In this document: in pieces, positions 26,550 through 34,690 of the stretch
Layout: every line of letters begins with the position of its first letter
How positions within the stretch are numbered: position 1 is the first letter of the stretch
Source: Candidatus Laterigemmans baculatus
Lineage (GTDB): Bacteria > Planctomycetota > Planctomycetia > Pirellulales > Pirellulaceae
Assembly (NCBI RefSeq): GCF_010367455.1
Contig: NZ_WRPR01000011.1
Location: 47,830-111,829 of the forward strand
Reading direction: 5' to 3'
Length of the DNA stretch: 64,000 nucleotides
Translations under genes and position numbers: made by a program
Notes under the pieces: generated by a model
Seen by the model: the letters and a program-made list of their open reading frames with translations, nothing else
Databases searched by the model: none
Told to the model about the DNA's origin: nothing

Positions 26550-27844
26550 ACTGGCCCCGACGCCTTCCCGGCCTCAGACCCCTCCCCAGCCTCAAACCCC
26601 TCGTTTGGTCCACTCGCCTCCATGGGCCCAGGTTCCGCAAGGGGTGGCTGCTGCCCCTCCTCGCCCTCTCCGCCCTGCTGGCTTGGCGAGCGTCTCGGGT
26701 CGAAGGCTTGCTCCGTCCGATCCGCGTGGCCGGTCCATCAATGAGTCCCACGCTGTGGGGTCCGCACCGCTTGGCGAACTGCGAAGCGTGCGGGTGGGAG
26801 TATCGCATCCACTGGCCAGCCAGCGGAACGCTCCGGTGCTTCAAATGCGGACGGCTCGGCCTCGGCGTTTCCGAAACCACTCAAGCCGGCGATCGCGTGT
26901 GGATCGACCGTGGAGCGTATCTCCTCTCCCCACCCCGCCGGGGAGATTTGGTCGCTATCGAGATGCCGTCCGGCGGACTGCAAGTCAAACGCGTAGTGGG
27001 ACTCCCGGGCGAGGTCGTGAAGATCTGCCCGGACGGAAAGGTGCTCGTCGACGACCAGCCACTGCGGCTCTCGCCGACCGAATCGTGGGAGCGATCGATC
27101 GTCGTCGATGACGACCACAACCCCGGCACCGAAGCGTCTCGCTGGCGTCTTTCCGCTGGCGAAGATTGGCTGACGTATCACCACCGCGATGTCTATAACC
27201 CCGCAGGCTCCTCCGACGCGGGACCGAGGATTCGTGATGACGATCCGGCCAACGCGAGCCTCAGTCGGCAGACGCACCCGGTTGAGGATCTGCAGTTGGC
27301 GGTGCACGTGGTCGCCGCCGCGCCCTGCACCCTGGAGGTCGCCTTCGCGACGAACGATTCTCCACGCGTCGCTGCGATCGAGCTGGAGCAGGGGGCGCAA
27401 ACGGTGCGGCTGGCAAAACTCGGAGCGACGCTCTGGCTGCTGCCGCCCGAGGCCCCGTCGCGGCTACTTTCCGACCACGGTGCCGCGGCGCAAGCACCGC
27501 TGGCCGCCACCGAGCGACCGCCAGTCGACCTCGCCCGCCCCGTCGCCTTGCGGCTCCGGGGGGCGCGTCGGCCCCAACGACTTGGGCCCGAGCAACTTGG
27601 GCCCACGCGACTCTGGCTTGGGCGCTCGGTGCGGTTCGACCCGCCGCGAGCCTTTGCGGCGGTCTGGCGGCAAGGCGTTCGCGTGGCGGCTGGCCGCTAC
27701 CTCGTCCTCGGCGACAACCCGCCTGCTTCACTCGACAGCCGCTCGGCTCCGGAGGGAGTGGCCGAGGAGCGGATCCTCGGCCGCGTCCACCGCTGGCCCG
27801 ATTCGACTAGCGACTCAAGGGGGCGTAGAACGGCCCCACGTTGA
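26531..27844 (+). CDS. lepB: Signal peptidase I with an inserted CxxC...CxxC module
   Basis: A 437-residue S26 signal peptidase: one N-terminal membrane segment (about residues 37-52), catalytic Ser70 in VAGPSMSPTLWG, catalytic Lys153 in LQVKRVVGLPGE, and the C-terminal YLVLGDNPPASLDSR block. Between Ser and Lys lies an insertion with two cysteine pairs (C84-x2-C87 and C103-x2-C106), which looks like a zinc ribbon. A second large insertion of about 200 residues (residues about 195-390) sits before the GDN motif. E. coli LepB is 324 residues. It would cleave signal peptides at the outer face of the cytoplasmic membrane. The start overlaps the upstream gene. Its 3' end overlaps the convergent gene at 27807 by 38 bases. 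Confidence 0.9.
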   Translation: MDLGPLNWPRRLPGLRPLPSLKPLVWSTRLHGPRFRKGWLLPLLALSALLAWRASRVEGLLRPIRVAGPSMSPTLWGPHRLANCEACGWEYRIHWPASGTLRCFKCGRLGLGVSETTQAGDRVWIDRGAYLLSPPRRGDLVAIEMPSGGLQVKRVVGLPGEVVKICPDGKVLVDDQPLRLSPTESWERSIVVDDDHNPGTEASRWRLSAGEDWLTYHHRDVYNPAGSSDAGPRIRDDDPANASLSRQTHPVEDLQLAVHVVAAAPCTLEVAFATNDSPRVAAIELEQGAQTVRLAKLGATLWLLPPEAPSRLLSDHGAAAQAPLAATERPPVDLARPVALRLRGARRPQRLGPEQLGPTRLWLGRSVRFDPPRAFAAVWRQGVRVAAGRYLVLGDNPPASLDSRSAPEGVAEERILGRVHRWPDSTSDSRGRRTAPR

Positions 27845-28133
27845 AGGGAGTGGGAGCAACGGTTCGCCGCGAAGTGGCCGGCCCGGCCGCCCGGGCATGC
27901 TGGCGGCGAACCGCGTTTCCGTAGAAGTGCAGTGGACGATTCGGACGCTGTTCGATCGGCAGCGACTGCAAGTGCTCGCGATACTCGCCCCGCGCGATGA
28001 TCACCGGAACCCAGCGGGGCTCCGCGGCAGCAGCCGACGTGGCGGGAAGCAGGGAACCGGCGGCGAGCAGCGCCAGTGCGGAGCAGGTACCGAAAGTGCG
28101 GCGGAGCAGGGTGCGGGTGCGAGAGATCTTCAT
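27807..28133 (-). CDS. Small exported protein with a planctomycete-conserved RPNRPLHFYGN motif
   Basis: A 108-residue protein starting at ATG 28133 with a basic N-terminus, a hydrophobic stretch (GTCSALALLAAGSLLP) and a likely cleavage site after ATSAAAAE. The mature part carries WVPVIIARGEYREHLQSLPI followed by EQRPNRPLHFYGNAVRR, a block I recall from other planctomycete exported proteins of unknown function. It overlaps the 3' end of the signal peptidase gene tail-to-tail by 38 bases. Roles are unknown. Confidence 0.65.
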   Translation of the reverse strand: MKISRTRTLLRRTFGTCSALALLAAGSLLPATSAAAAEPRWVPVIIARGEYREHLQSLPIEQRPNRPLHFYGNAVRRQHARAAGPATSRRTVAPTPFNVGPFYAPLSR

Positions 28134-28669
28134 GGGTTTCAAGGTGTGGTGTCCGAGGGGAACGATGAGAACTCTCTACGTCACCGCGAAGTAGAAGCAA
28201 GCCTCCCGCCCCAAAATGCGGAATCGGCCCTCAGCGACGAAGAGATTACAGCCGCCAGAGCCCTCTGCACAATCTGTTCCAAACTTCCCAAACTGCCTAT
28301 CCCTCCAAATTCCGGTCCCGCTTCCCCGGAAGGTGGAATCCCGCTGCCCAATCAGCCGCCACGCGGTAGCCCTACCAATTGCGAATCCCTTGAGCCGTAG
28401 GCGCTAGGCTCTGTCAGAAAACCCGGCGATTTCACTCTTTTGAGCCGTAGGCGCTAGCCTCGGGCCTCGCAGCCCCGGGACTTCCGCTGCAGCACCCGCG
28501 GCTAGCGCCGTCGGCTCAGGGTTTTCTGATAGAGCCTCGCCTCGAGCCCAATGCGGTCTGCGTCACCGAGAAGCGTGACGCTGTAGCGGCGTCCAGTCGC
28601 AAGTTCGGACCTTTCGTCAGCGCAACGGAACCCGCGGCTAGCGCCGTCGGCTCAATAGTCATCGCCCCG
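28134..28669. repeat. Repeat-filled intergenic region with decayed family A and B copies
   Basis: This 536-base gap holds no credible gene. It contains a degraded family A arm near 28350-28376, a partial family B arm (28391-28408), the 130-base MITE-like unit (28407-28536, listed separately) and an isolated family B arm at 28628-28653. The overlap of a broken arm with the MITE edge at 28407 suggests that the MITE inserted into an older family B copy. Confidence 0.75.
28407..28536. mobile_element. 130-bp MITE-like element, copy A
   Basis: The ends are 18-base inverted repeats (GGCTCTGTCAGAAAACCC at 28407-28424 and its complement with one mismatch at 28519-28536). Between them lie a spacer containing CGATTTCACTCTT and a complete family B palindrome (28440-28518). 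No open frame exists inside. A second copy of equal length in the opposite orientation is at 55264-55393. No transposase is present in the window. Confidence 0.75.
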
Positions 28670-29506
28670 CTAGAGGTTGCGGTAGATCCGGCGGACGAGC
28701 TCCGTGCCGTGCTCCCGCTCGAGGGCCCGCATCGTGAAGTGGGCGCGGGCGATGTCTTGGTAGTGATCGATGAAGAAGGTGTTGAGCAGCGCACCGCCCG
28801 CCGCTCCGATGATCGGCACGGCTTGAGCGGCGACCTTTTCGCTGACGACCACTCCAAAGCGTTTGGCGATCACCGCGATGAACCGGACCAGCGGCGGCGC
28901 AGTCGGCTCGGTCAATCCTTTGCGGGCGAGATGCTTGGCCGCATCCGAGACATGCTTGGCCAACCCGGCCCGAACCGCCAAGTAGCCGATCTCGGTCCCT
29001 TCATCTTCGCCGCTCCCCTCTTCGCTGGTTTTGCGTCCTCCTCCGAGAGCGAACACCTCCAGGCAGGCCAAACGGACTTCGAGCTCGCTCAGCTCCTCGC
29101 CGTGGCTGCGGGCGATATCGGCCACGCTCCGCAGGATCAGGACGGTCGACAGCGGCAGTTCGATCGCCAGGGCGGGGAGCCCAAACGCACCGCCCGCCGC
29201 TCCGCTGACTCCAGCCATCAACTTGTGCGACCACAGCCGGGGCCCCGCGTCGGTCTTGTCGCCCAGCGTCGAGACGGCAAGATCGAGCGCCTTGGTCAGG
29301 GCTTTCATCGTGGCCGCGTTGATCGACTCGCTGGCTGCCGTCGGAAGCATTTGCAGTCCCCGCTCCACCGGCATCCCCACCAGCTCGGTCAGCCGTGCCG
29401 CCAGCCCAGGATGCTCGAGCACCTCGTGGGCCTCCTTGATCGCTTCAAGGTGCTCGGGCGGAAGCGGAATGTCGGACAGGGACCCATCGTGGCGGGAGTC
29501 GTTCAT
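28670..29506 (-). CDS. EcsC family protein
   Basis: A 278-residue protein that matches the EcsC family along most of its length. It has a helical, moderately hydrophobic core with GVSGAAGGAFGLPALAIELPLSTVLILRSVADIA (in two pieces), a Glu-rich mid region (LSELEVRLACLEVFALGG), and the glycine-rich FGVVVSEKVAAQAVPIIGAAGGALLN block. In Bacillus EcsC accompanies an ABC transporter involved in secretion and membrane stress, but the molecular role is unclear. Here it is a lone gene, divergent from the 29674 gene by 167 bases. Confidence 0.88.
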   Translation of the reverse strand: MNDSRHDGSLSDIPLPPEHLEAIKEAHEVLEHPGLAARLTELVGMPVERGLQMLPTAASESINAATMKALTKALDLAVSTLGDKTDAGPRLWSHKLMAGVSGAAGGAFGLPALAIELPLSTVLILRSVADIARSHGEELSELEVRLACLEVFALGGGRKTSEEGSGEDEGTEIGYLAVRAGLAKHVSDAAKHLARKGLTEPTAPPLVRFIAVIAKRFGVVVSEKVAAQAVPIIGAAGGALLNTFFIDHYQDIARAHFTMRALEREHGTELVRRIYRNL

Positions 29507-29673
29507 GGGAAGTGGAAGTCAGACGGGATGGATGGAAAGCGAAGAGGGCTCGGCATACTAATGGTTGTACCGGTTGCGGCAAAACGAATCTGCACAATCG
29601 AGGCCAATCCGCCTGCCGCCCCCCTCCGGCGGCACCTTGGTTCCAACGGCTTCTGCCGAAGCGAAGCACCCCG

Positions 29674-30072
29674 ATGCACTCCCCACACGACCCCAATCTT
29701 GACGACCCGAAGCTGGGCGACGCGAATCTTGATGAGAACGTCCTCCAGTCGCTTCGCAATGCACTCGTCCCTCCCGAAGCCGACGCGGCCGAGGCGAGCC
29801 GTCGCACCCGGGAGTTGGCCGATCGCCTGGCCGCTTCGCTGAGCCAGCTTCCAGCGCACGTGGAGTTCGCCGGGCGGCCGGCAACGGAACTCGAATGCGC
29901 CGCGATGCTCGAGTCGTTGCCGCTGTTCGAGCAGTTGGCCGAAGCGGCCGGCCTCCGCCAGCGGTATACGGGATTGGTCGCCCGCTGTCGGCTGCACTAC
30001 ACCGCCTATCGTGAATACCGCTCTCGCGACGATCGGCCGGAAACCTACGTGGAGTTCTTTGCCGAGCCGTAG
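29674..30072 (+). CDS. Small soluble helical protein of unknown function
   Basis: A 132-residue protein, no signal peptide and no membrane segment. It begins with an Asp/Asn-rich run (DPNLDDPKLGDANLDEN) and continues as amphipathic helices (RRTRELADRLAASLSQL, LPLFEQLAEAAGLRQRY). No family recognised. The ATG at 29674 is the first start after the divergent spacer. Its last residues and stop (GAGCCGTAGCGCC) resemble the start of a family B repeat, which may have supplied the stop. Confidence 0.6.
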   Translation: MHSPHDPNLDDPKLGDANLDENVLQSLRNALVPPEADAAEASRRTRELADRLAASLSQLPAHVEFAGRPATELECAAMLESLPLFEQLAEAAGLRQRYTGLVARCRLHYTAYREYRSRDDRPETYVEFFAEP

Positions 30073-30117
30073 CGCCCCCGCTGCGCACTGGCCGAGAACT
30101 TGACGATTCCAATCTTT

Positions 30118-30195
30118 TGAGCCGTAGGCGCTAGCCTCGGGCAAGGCAGCCCCGGGATATCCGCTGCAGCACCCGCGGCTAGCGCCGTCGGCTCA
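30118..30195. repeat. CTAG-core repeat, family B (paired arms)
   Basis: A complete family B palindrome preceded by GACGATTCCAATCTT, which resembles the inner spacer of the 130-base MITE-like unit; the terminal inverted repeats are missing. This may be a decayed MITE copy. Confidence 0.8.
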
Positions 30196-30276
30196 CCGAA
30201 CCCTAGGCATACGATTCGCTCCGCTAGGGGGGCAAGTAGATTGACTGCTTGATCTTCGCTTCCGGAGGTATCTGCA

Positions 30277-31092
30277 ATGGTTTTTTCTTCCCTGAGCCGT
30301 GGTCCGCTTCTCACGTTCCTTCTGCTCGTCGGCTGTTTCTCGCCGGCGGTCGCTCAGAGCGTGGAGACTCTGCCCGACACCGATGCGCAGCAACTTTCTG
30401 ATCCCGACGAGCCAGCGGCCGAGAGATTCGAGCTTGCCGCGACTCGGGAAGAGATCGTGCGGCGCACCAACGAGTTTCGTGAGCAACAGCAGCGGTCGCC
30501 CGTCGAAGTCGATCAGGACCTGCAGCAGGCGGCGAAGGATTTCGCCGAGTACATGGCCGAGACGATGAAGTATGGGCACCATGCCGACGGGCGGACTCCG
30601 GCCGAGCGGGCGGTCGCAGCGGGATACGAGTACTGCATCGTGCTCGAAAACATCGCCTACCGGCAGCAGACTCGTGGGTTGGCTTCGGTGGATCTGGCGA
30701 GCCACTTTTTCGAGGGCTGGCGGGAGTCTCCCGAACACCGCAAGAACATGCTCGACCCGGCCGTGACGCAGACCGGCGTCGGGTTGGCGGTCGGCGAGAA
30801 AGGGACGACGGTCTTTGCAGTGCAGATGTTTGGTCGTCCCGAGTCGGCGCGGATCCAGATCGACGTCACCAACGCGGCGGACGAGCCGGTCCAATTGGTG
30901 GTCCAAGGGGAGTCGAAAAGCCGCGAGTTTCAGCTTCCGCCGCGGGCGACGTTGACGCTCGAGCGGTGCCGGCCGACCCAAATCCAGATCGGCGGTGGCG
31001 AGCAACCCCGAGCTGAGCAGCAGGTGAGCGAGAGCTCCAAGTGGGTGGTCCGCTCCGAGGACGAGCAGTTCACGCTCCGCCGAAGCGACTGA
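30277..31092 (+). CDS. CAP/SCP-domain exported protein
   Basis: A 271-residue protein with a signal peptide (hydrophobic 10-22, cleavage near AVAQS at 27) and a GGAGG ribosome site before ATG 30277. Residues about 55-185 form a CAP domain (cysteine-rich secretory protein/PR-1 family). The first helix has IVRRTNEFREQQQ. Likely cavity His residues are in KYGHHADGRTPAERA and in WRESPEHRKNMLDP. A C-terminal beta-rich extension (residues 195-271) has no recognised domain. It acts outside the cytoplasm; bacterial CAP proteins have no single established activity. Confidence 0.9.
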   Translation: MVFSSLSRGPLLTFLLLVGCFSPAVAQSVETLPDTDAQQLSDPDEPAAERFELAATREEIVRRTNEFREQQQRSPVEVDQDLQQAAKDFAEYMAETMKYGHHADGRTPAERAVAAGYEYCIVLENIAYRQQTRGLASVDLASHFFEGWRESPEHRKNMLDPAVTQTGVGLAVGEKGTTVFAVQMFGRPESARIQIDVTNAADEPVQLVVQGESKSREFQLPPRATLTLERCRPTQIQIGGGEQPRAEQQVSESSKWVVRSEDEQFTLRRSD

Positions 31093-31121
31093 CAGCGAGT
31101 CGCAAACCGCTCGCGAAAGAA

Positions 31122-31189
31122 TCGTTTAACGGCAAGCCGAAGGCGACTGTGTTTTAAAAAGCAGTCGCCTTCGGCTTGCCGTTAAACGA
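31122..31189. repeat. 68-bp hairpin element, copy 2
   Basis: The arms (31122-31149 and 31162-31189) are identical to those of copy 1 at 3279-3346. The loop TGTTTTAAAAAG is the exact reverse complement of the copy 1 loop, so the two elements lie in opposite orientation. It follows the CAP-domain gene. Confidence 0.9.
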
Positions 31190-31510
31190 GCTGCGTTAAA
31201 CCCGCGCCGCACCCGAAGGTTTCGCCGAGTCGCGGGAAAATCCGCAGCGGCTTGACTTTTTTCTAACGCGTGGTAGCACACGCAACGGGGCGTTAACATC
31301 CCTTAATGGTCAATTTTCGGCCATGCACGGCACTTTATGGAAGAGAGGATCTGACACCACCTGAACGAACCAGCGCGGTCGTTCACTTTTTGAAAATTGC
31401 GTGAATTCCGACTATGGAAAGGATGTACACAGCAGCAAAGGCGAACACGTCTGTGGTGTTTCGTTCACGCTGTGACGCATTTTCTATCTTTTCTTCTCAC
31501 TTCTGGAGCA
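31190..31510. promoter_or_regulatory. Long AT-richer leader of the DUF1559 gene
   Basis: This 321-base spacer is less GC-rich than the rest of the window and probably holds the promoter and a long 5' leader. TTGACT at about 31254 is a possible -35 box, with no convincing -10. A hairpin at 31362-31385 (nine paired bases with one bulge, TGAACGAACC against GGTCGTTCA, loop AGCGC) is followed by CTTTTTG, resembling a terminator or attenuator about 120 bases before the start codon. GGAG precedes the ATG at 31511. Confidence 0.4.
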
Positions 31511-32413
31511 ATGAGTATGCGGCGGCGCGGTGCTTTTACTTTGGTGGAACTGCTGGTGGTGATCGCAATCATCGGCGTTCTGGTCGGACTGTTACTTCCA
31601 GCGGTTCAGGCAGCTCGCGAGGCGGCGAGACGGATGTCTTGCAGCAACAATCTCAAGCAGATCGGCCTGGCGATGCACAATTATCACGATACGCACAATG
31701 TTTTCCCCACCGGGGCTGCCGGCTGCTGCTACGGCACTTGGCCGGTGCTGCTGATGCCCTACTTTGAGCAAGGGAATGTTGCCGATCTGTATGTCAGCTG
31801 GGGCGATACCTCCTCGACCGGCGTGCGGTACAGCGGCTCGCCGAACGTCGAAAACGTCACCGGCCGTCGCTACGACATGCTGACCTGTCCGAGCGACCAA
31901 GAGAACAGCCCGATTGGCGAGATCACCAGCCACAACTATGCGGTCAACTACGGCAACACGAGCAAAACGCAGGTCTCGAACCTGAACGGCGTGATCTTTG
32001 GCGGAGCTCCCTTCTCGGCCGATCCTTCCAAAGAGTTTGGTTTTCACAGCGTCACCGATGGTACTAGCAACACGCTGATGGTCGCCGAAGTCCGCCAAGG
32101 GCAGGGGAGCGATTTGCGGGGTTTCCTGTGGTGGGGTGACGCGTCGGGTTTTGAGTCCTATCTCGGTCCCAACAGCCCGCTGCCGGACCGGATCTACTCG
32201 TCCGGCTACTGCAAGCCGGTCAAGGGAATGCCCTGCGACGTCAGCTCGAGCACCAACCCGACAATGTTCGCCTCGCGGAGCCAGCATCCCGGCGGCGTCA
32301 ACGTGGCGCTCTGCGACGGCTCGGTGCGTCTGTTCGGCGAGACGATCGACTTGGAGACCTGGCGCGGTCTGAGCACTTCGCGTGGTGGAGAAGTCCTCGA
32401 GTTGAATCAGTAA
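31511..32413 (+). CDS. DUF1559 pseudopilin-like protein
   Basis: A 300-residue protein with a type IV prepilin/pseudopilin N-terminus: a short basic leader (MSMRRRGA), then F-T-L-V-E-L-L and a hydrophobic helix. A DUF1559 domain follows ([23 protein letters not shown], then a beta-rich body). The C-terminus has the H-x9-DG motif ([16 protein letters not shown]). The start at 31511 is set by GGAG upstream and by the leader length expected for prepilin peptidase cleavage. Hundreds of such paralogues occur per planctomycete genome, usually next to a small lipoprotein as here. They are presumed cell-surface proteins of unknown function. Confidence 0.95.
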   Translation: MSMRRRGAFTLVELLVVIAIIGVLVGLLLPAVQAAREAARRMSCSNNLKQIGLAMHNYHDTHNVFPTGAAGCCYGTWPVLLMPYFEQGNVADLYVSWGDTSSTGVRYSGSPNVENVTGRRYDMLTCPSDQENSPIGEITSHNYAVNYGNTSKTQVSNLNGVIFGGAPFSADPSKEFGFHSVTDGTSNTLMVAEVRQGQGSDLRGFLWWGDASGFESYLGPNSPLPDRIYSSGYCKPVKGMPCDVSSSTNPTMFASRSQHPGGVNVALCDGSVRLFGETIDLETWRGLSTSRGGEVLELNQ

Positions 32414-32455
32414 TCCGCCATCCTCTATTCTCACTTGCACAGGTTTTCACGGAAC

Positions 32456-32902
32456 ATGCTTGACTGTTTGACGAGTCGTGGTTTGGTTGGCGGAATGGCG
32501 CTGGCTCTGGCAGCGATCCTCTCCACCGGTTGCGGCGGTGACACTTCGGGCCGGCTGCCGTTGGCGGGCCAGGTGACGCTCGATGGCCAGCCGTTGGATC
32601 GGGGGACGATCGAGTTCCATCCCGAAGCGGGAGCGGCGGGCATGACCGGCGGAGTGATCACCGACGGTCGCTTTGAGATTCCGGCCGAGCAGGGCGTGAT
32701 GCCGGGCACTTACACCGTTCGGGTCTATTCGGCTGCGACCGACGGCACGACCGAAGCCGCTCCCGCCGCTCCGGGTCCCGAAGCGGCCCAGGAACAATTG
32801 GCCGCCGAGCGGATTCCGAGCCGCTACAACGTCGACTCCGAACTGGAGACCACGATCAGCGACGCCAACTCCGAGCAGCTCGAGTTCGCTCTGGAGTCGT
32901 AG
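32456..32902 (+). CDS. Carboxypeptidase-regulatory-like lipoprotein
   Basis: A 148-residue predicted lipoprotein (lipobox L-S-T-G-C, Cys26). The start chosen is ATG 32456; the frame is open a little further upstream only to a TTG. The mature part has a single beta-sandwich of the carboxypeptidase-regulatory type: VTLDGQPLDRGTIEFHPE, GVITDGRFEIPAEQGVMPGTYTVRV. A closing RIPSRYNVDSELETTIS block is standard for planctomycete lipoproteins that follow DUF1559 genes. It lies 42 bases after DUF1559, in the same transcript, ending in the terminator at 32958. The related lipoprotein at 52127 shares the layout. Confidence 0.85.
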   Translation: MLDCLTSRGLVGGMALALAAILSTGCGGDTSGRLPLAGQVTLDGQPLDRGTIEFHPEAGAAGMTGGVITDGRFEIPAEQGVMPGTYTVRVYSAATDGTTEAAPAAPGPEAAQEQLAAERIPSRYNVDSELETTISDANSEQLEFALES

Positions 32903-32957
32903 TCGACAGCGATCCAAGTGAGGCTGGACTGCCACGCAGTTCAGCCCCCTATGGCCA

Positions 32958-32994
32958 AAGCTCGAGGCGGGAATCCCATCTCGGGCTTTTTTTG
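32958..32994 (+). terminator. Rho-independent terminator after the DUF1559 operon
   Basis: A stem formed by AAGCTCGAG... and ...CTCGGGCTT, with a GGGAATCCC inner part, is followed by seven T residues. Confidence 0.75.
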
Positions 32995-33060
32995 CGCCAG
33001 TACCTTTCGCGTATCTGCCGAGCCGTACGCGCTAATCGCTGTCAGAGAACCTCTCTTCCC

Positions 33061-33088
33061 GATCACCCTCCCCCCGGGAGGGTGAGGC
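33061..33088. repeat. GC-rich CCCTCCCC repeat, single arm
   Basis: A lone arm ACCCTCCCCCCGGGAGGGT of the GC-rich element that is complete at 42424-42549, between the two convergent terminators. The rest of the 32995-33130 stretch shows no gene. Confidence 0.7.
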
Positions 33089-33130
33089 GCCGACGTTCAA
33101 CGGCTCAAGCGTTTGGCGCTCGCCGTCTAC

Positions 33131-33172
33131 GAAAAACGCCCGCGGCGGGAATCCCGTCGCGGGCGTTTTTTT
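33131..33172 (-). terminator. Terminator, likely bidirectional, after the Gfo/Idh/MocA gene
   Basis: A long GC stem (AACGCCCGCG...CGCGGGCGTT with a GGGAATCCC centre) is flanked by A5 and T7. It lies 37 bases after the minus-strand oxidoreductase stop. The inner GGGAATCCC is shared with the terminator at 32958. Confidence 0.75.
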
Positions 33173-33208
33173 GTTCGGAGCAAAGGCTCGCGAAAAACCG
33201 GCGGCTGC

Positions 33209-34690
33209 TTACGACTTGGCCGGATCTTTGCCGTCGACCCAGGGGCCGGCCAGCTTCATGTAATCGGGCTCTTCGAGCGTGCTGCCGTGATCGCCAGCGG
33301 TCCAGCCGGGGATGTGGTTCGGCTTGCCGCGAGCTTCGGAGCGCTCTTCCCACTTCTTCGCCCAACCGGGATCAGTCGTGCTGATCTTGCCCGTTTCGGC
33401 GTCGAAGAAGAACACCACTCCTTCGCGGTAGCTGCGGGCGCCGAGGTTGACCACCGCCATCGCGGCGGCGCCGAGTTCCGGATCGTTGTTGCACAGATTC
33501 GGATCGCCCGCCTCGATCGCATCGATCCAGTTGGCGAAGTGGGCGTAGGTCGTATCGGCCACCCGCTCGGTCGCGATCCGCTCGGGTTCGACGTCGCGGA
33601 GACGCGTCACCTGGGGCCGCTCAGGGATGAAGTCAAAGCCGTCGAACTGCTCGCCGTTGCCAAAGGTGAAGGTCCCAAAGTGCCCCCGGATCAACTGATT
33701 GATCCGCGATTCTTGGTTGCACATCGTGGCCGTGACGAAACCTTGGACGCCTTCGTTGAAGTCGGCGGCCACGGTCGCCACGTCCGGCACATCGCGGCCG
33801 TCGTATTCCAGGTACAGGCCGCCGGCACCGACGACGCGAGCCGGGAAGCGAAGCCCGGTCGCTTTGAGCATCGACGTGGTGCGGTGGACGAACAGGTCGG
33901 TGTACATGCCCGAGCCGTAGGGCCAGAAGCGACGCCACTGCTTGTAGACTTCGCGGTCAAACGGCACCGACTCGGCCAGCCCTTCCTCGCTCCCCAACCA
34001 CCGCTTCCAATCGATCGTCTTGGGCGTCATCGACGGCTCGAGGGCGTAGTACCGCCACTGGCCTTGGGCCGAGTTGCGGAAGTACTCGGTCTGATAACCG
34101 AGCACCTTGCCGAGCTTGCCTTCCTGGAGCAGGGCGCGGACCTGATTCCAGACCGGGAGGCTGGTCGACTGGACGCCGACCTGCATCACGCCCCCCGTCT
34201 TCTTCCAAACGTCGACGACTTCGAGCGCCTCGACGACCGATTTGGTCATCGGCTTTTCGCAGTACACGGCCAAACCCGCTTCGAGCGAGTCGATCGTCTG
34301 CTTGGCGTGCCAGTGGTCGGGGGTTCCGATCGCCACCGCGTCGAGGTTTTCCTTGGCGATCATGTCGCGGTAGTCGACGTACTTGGCGACCGGCGTGCCG
34401 GTCTCCTTCTCGATGTAATCGGCAACCTTGTCGCGCTGCACTTCATAGACTTCAGCGACGGCGACCAAATCGATCTTGCGGCCGTCCTTGCGGAGCTCGA
34501 CCAGCTTCTTGACGTGGGCGCCGAAACCGCGACCCCCAGGGCCGATGAAGCCGATTCGAATCCGGCTGTTGCCGTCGGCGGCCGAGGCCGGAGCCGGGGC
34601 GGAGATGCTGCCCAAAGCAGCCGCACCGGCTGCCAGAGTCGAACTCGTCTTCAGAAAAGAGCGGCGATCGCTTTGCGCGGGCTTCTTCAT
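33209..34690 (-). CDS. Tat-exported Gfo/Idh/MocA family oxidoreductase
   Basis: A 493-residue protein. The start at 34690 gives MKKPAQSDRRSFLKTSS, a twin-arginine signal with an Ala-rich h-region ending near residue 36, so it is exported folded with its cofactor. The Rossmann fold starts IRIGFIGPGGRGFG, with the family EKPMTKSV motif (YCEKPMTKS, Lys in the active site) and a C-terminal alpha/beta domain. It resembles exported planctomycete oxidoreductases acting on sugars with bound NAD(P). No polysaccharide-lyase or sugar gene is adjacent, so the substrate is unknown. The plus strand of this gene shows a long spurious frame. Confidence 0.92.
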   Translation of the reverse strand: MKKPAQSDRRSFLKTSSTLAAGAAALGSISAPAPASAADGNSRIRIGFIGPGGRGFGAHVKKLVELRKDGRKIDLVAVAEVYEVQRDKVADYIEKETGTPVAKYVDYRDMIAKENLDAVAIGTPDHWHAKQTIDSLEAGLAVYCEKPMTKSVVEALEVVDVWKKTGGVMQVGVQSTSLPVWNQVRALLQEGKLGKVLGYQTEYFRNSAQGQWRYYALEPSMTPKTIDWKRWLGSEEGLAESVPFDREVYKQWRRFWPYGSGMYTDLFVHRTTSMLKATGLRFPARVVGAGGLYLEYDGRDVPDVATVAADFNEGVQGFVTATMCNQESRINQLIRGHFGTFTFGNGEQFDGFDFIPERPQVTRLRDVEPERIATERVADTTYAHFANWIDAIEAGDPNLCNNDPELGAAAMAVVNLGARSYREGVVFFFDAETGKISTTDPGWAKKWEERSEARGKPNHIPGWTAGDHGSTLEEPDYMKLAGPWVDGKDPAKS

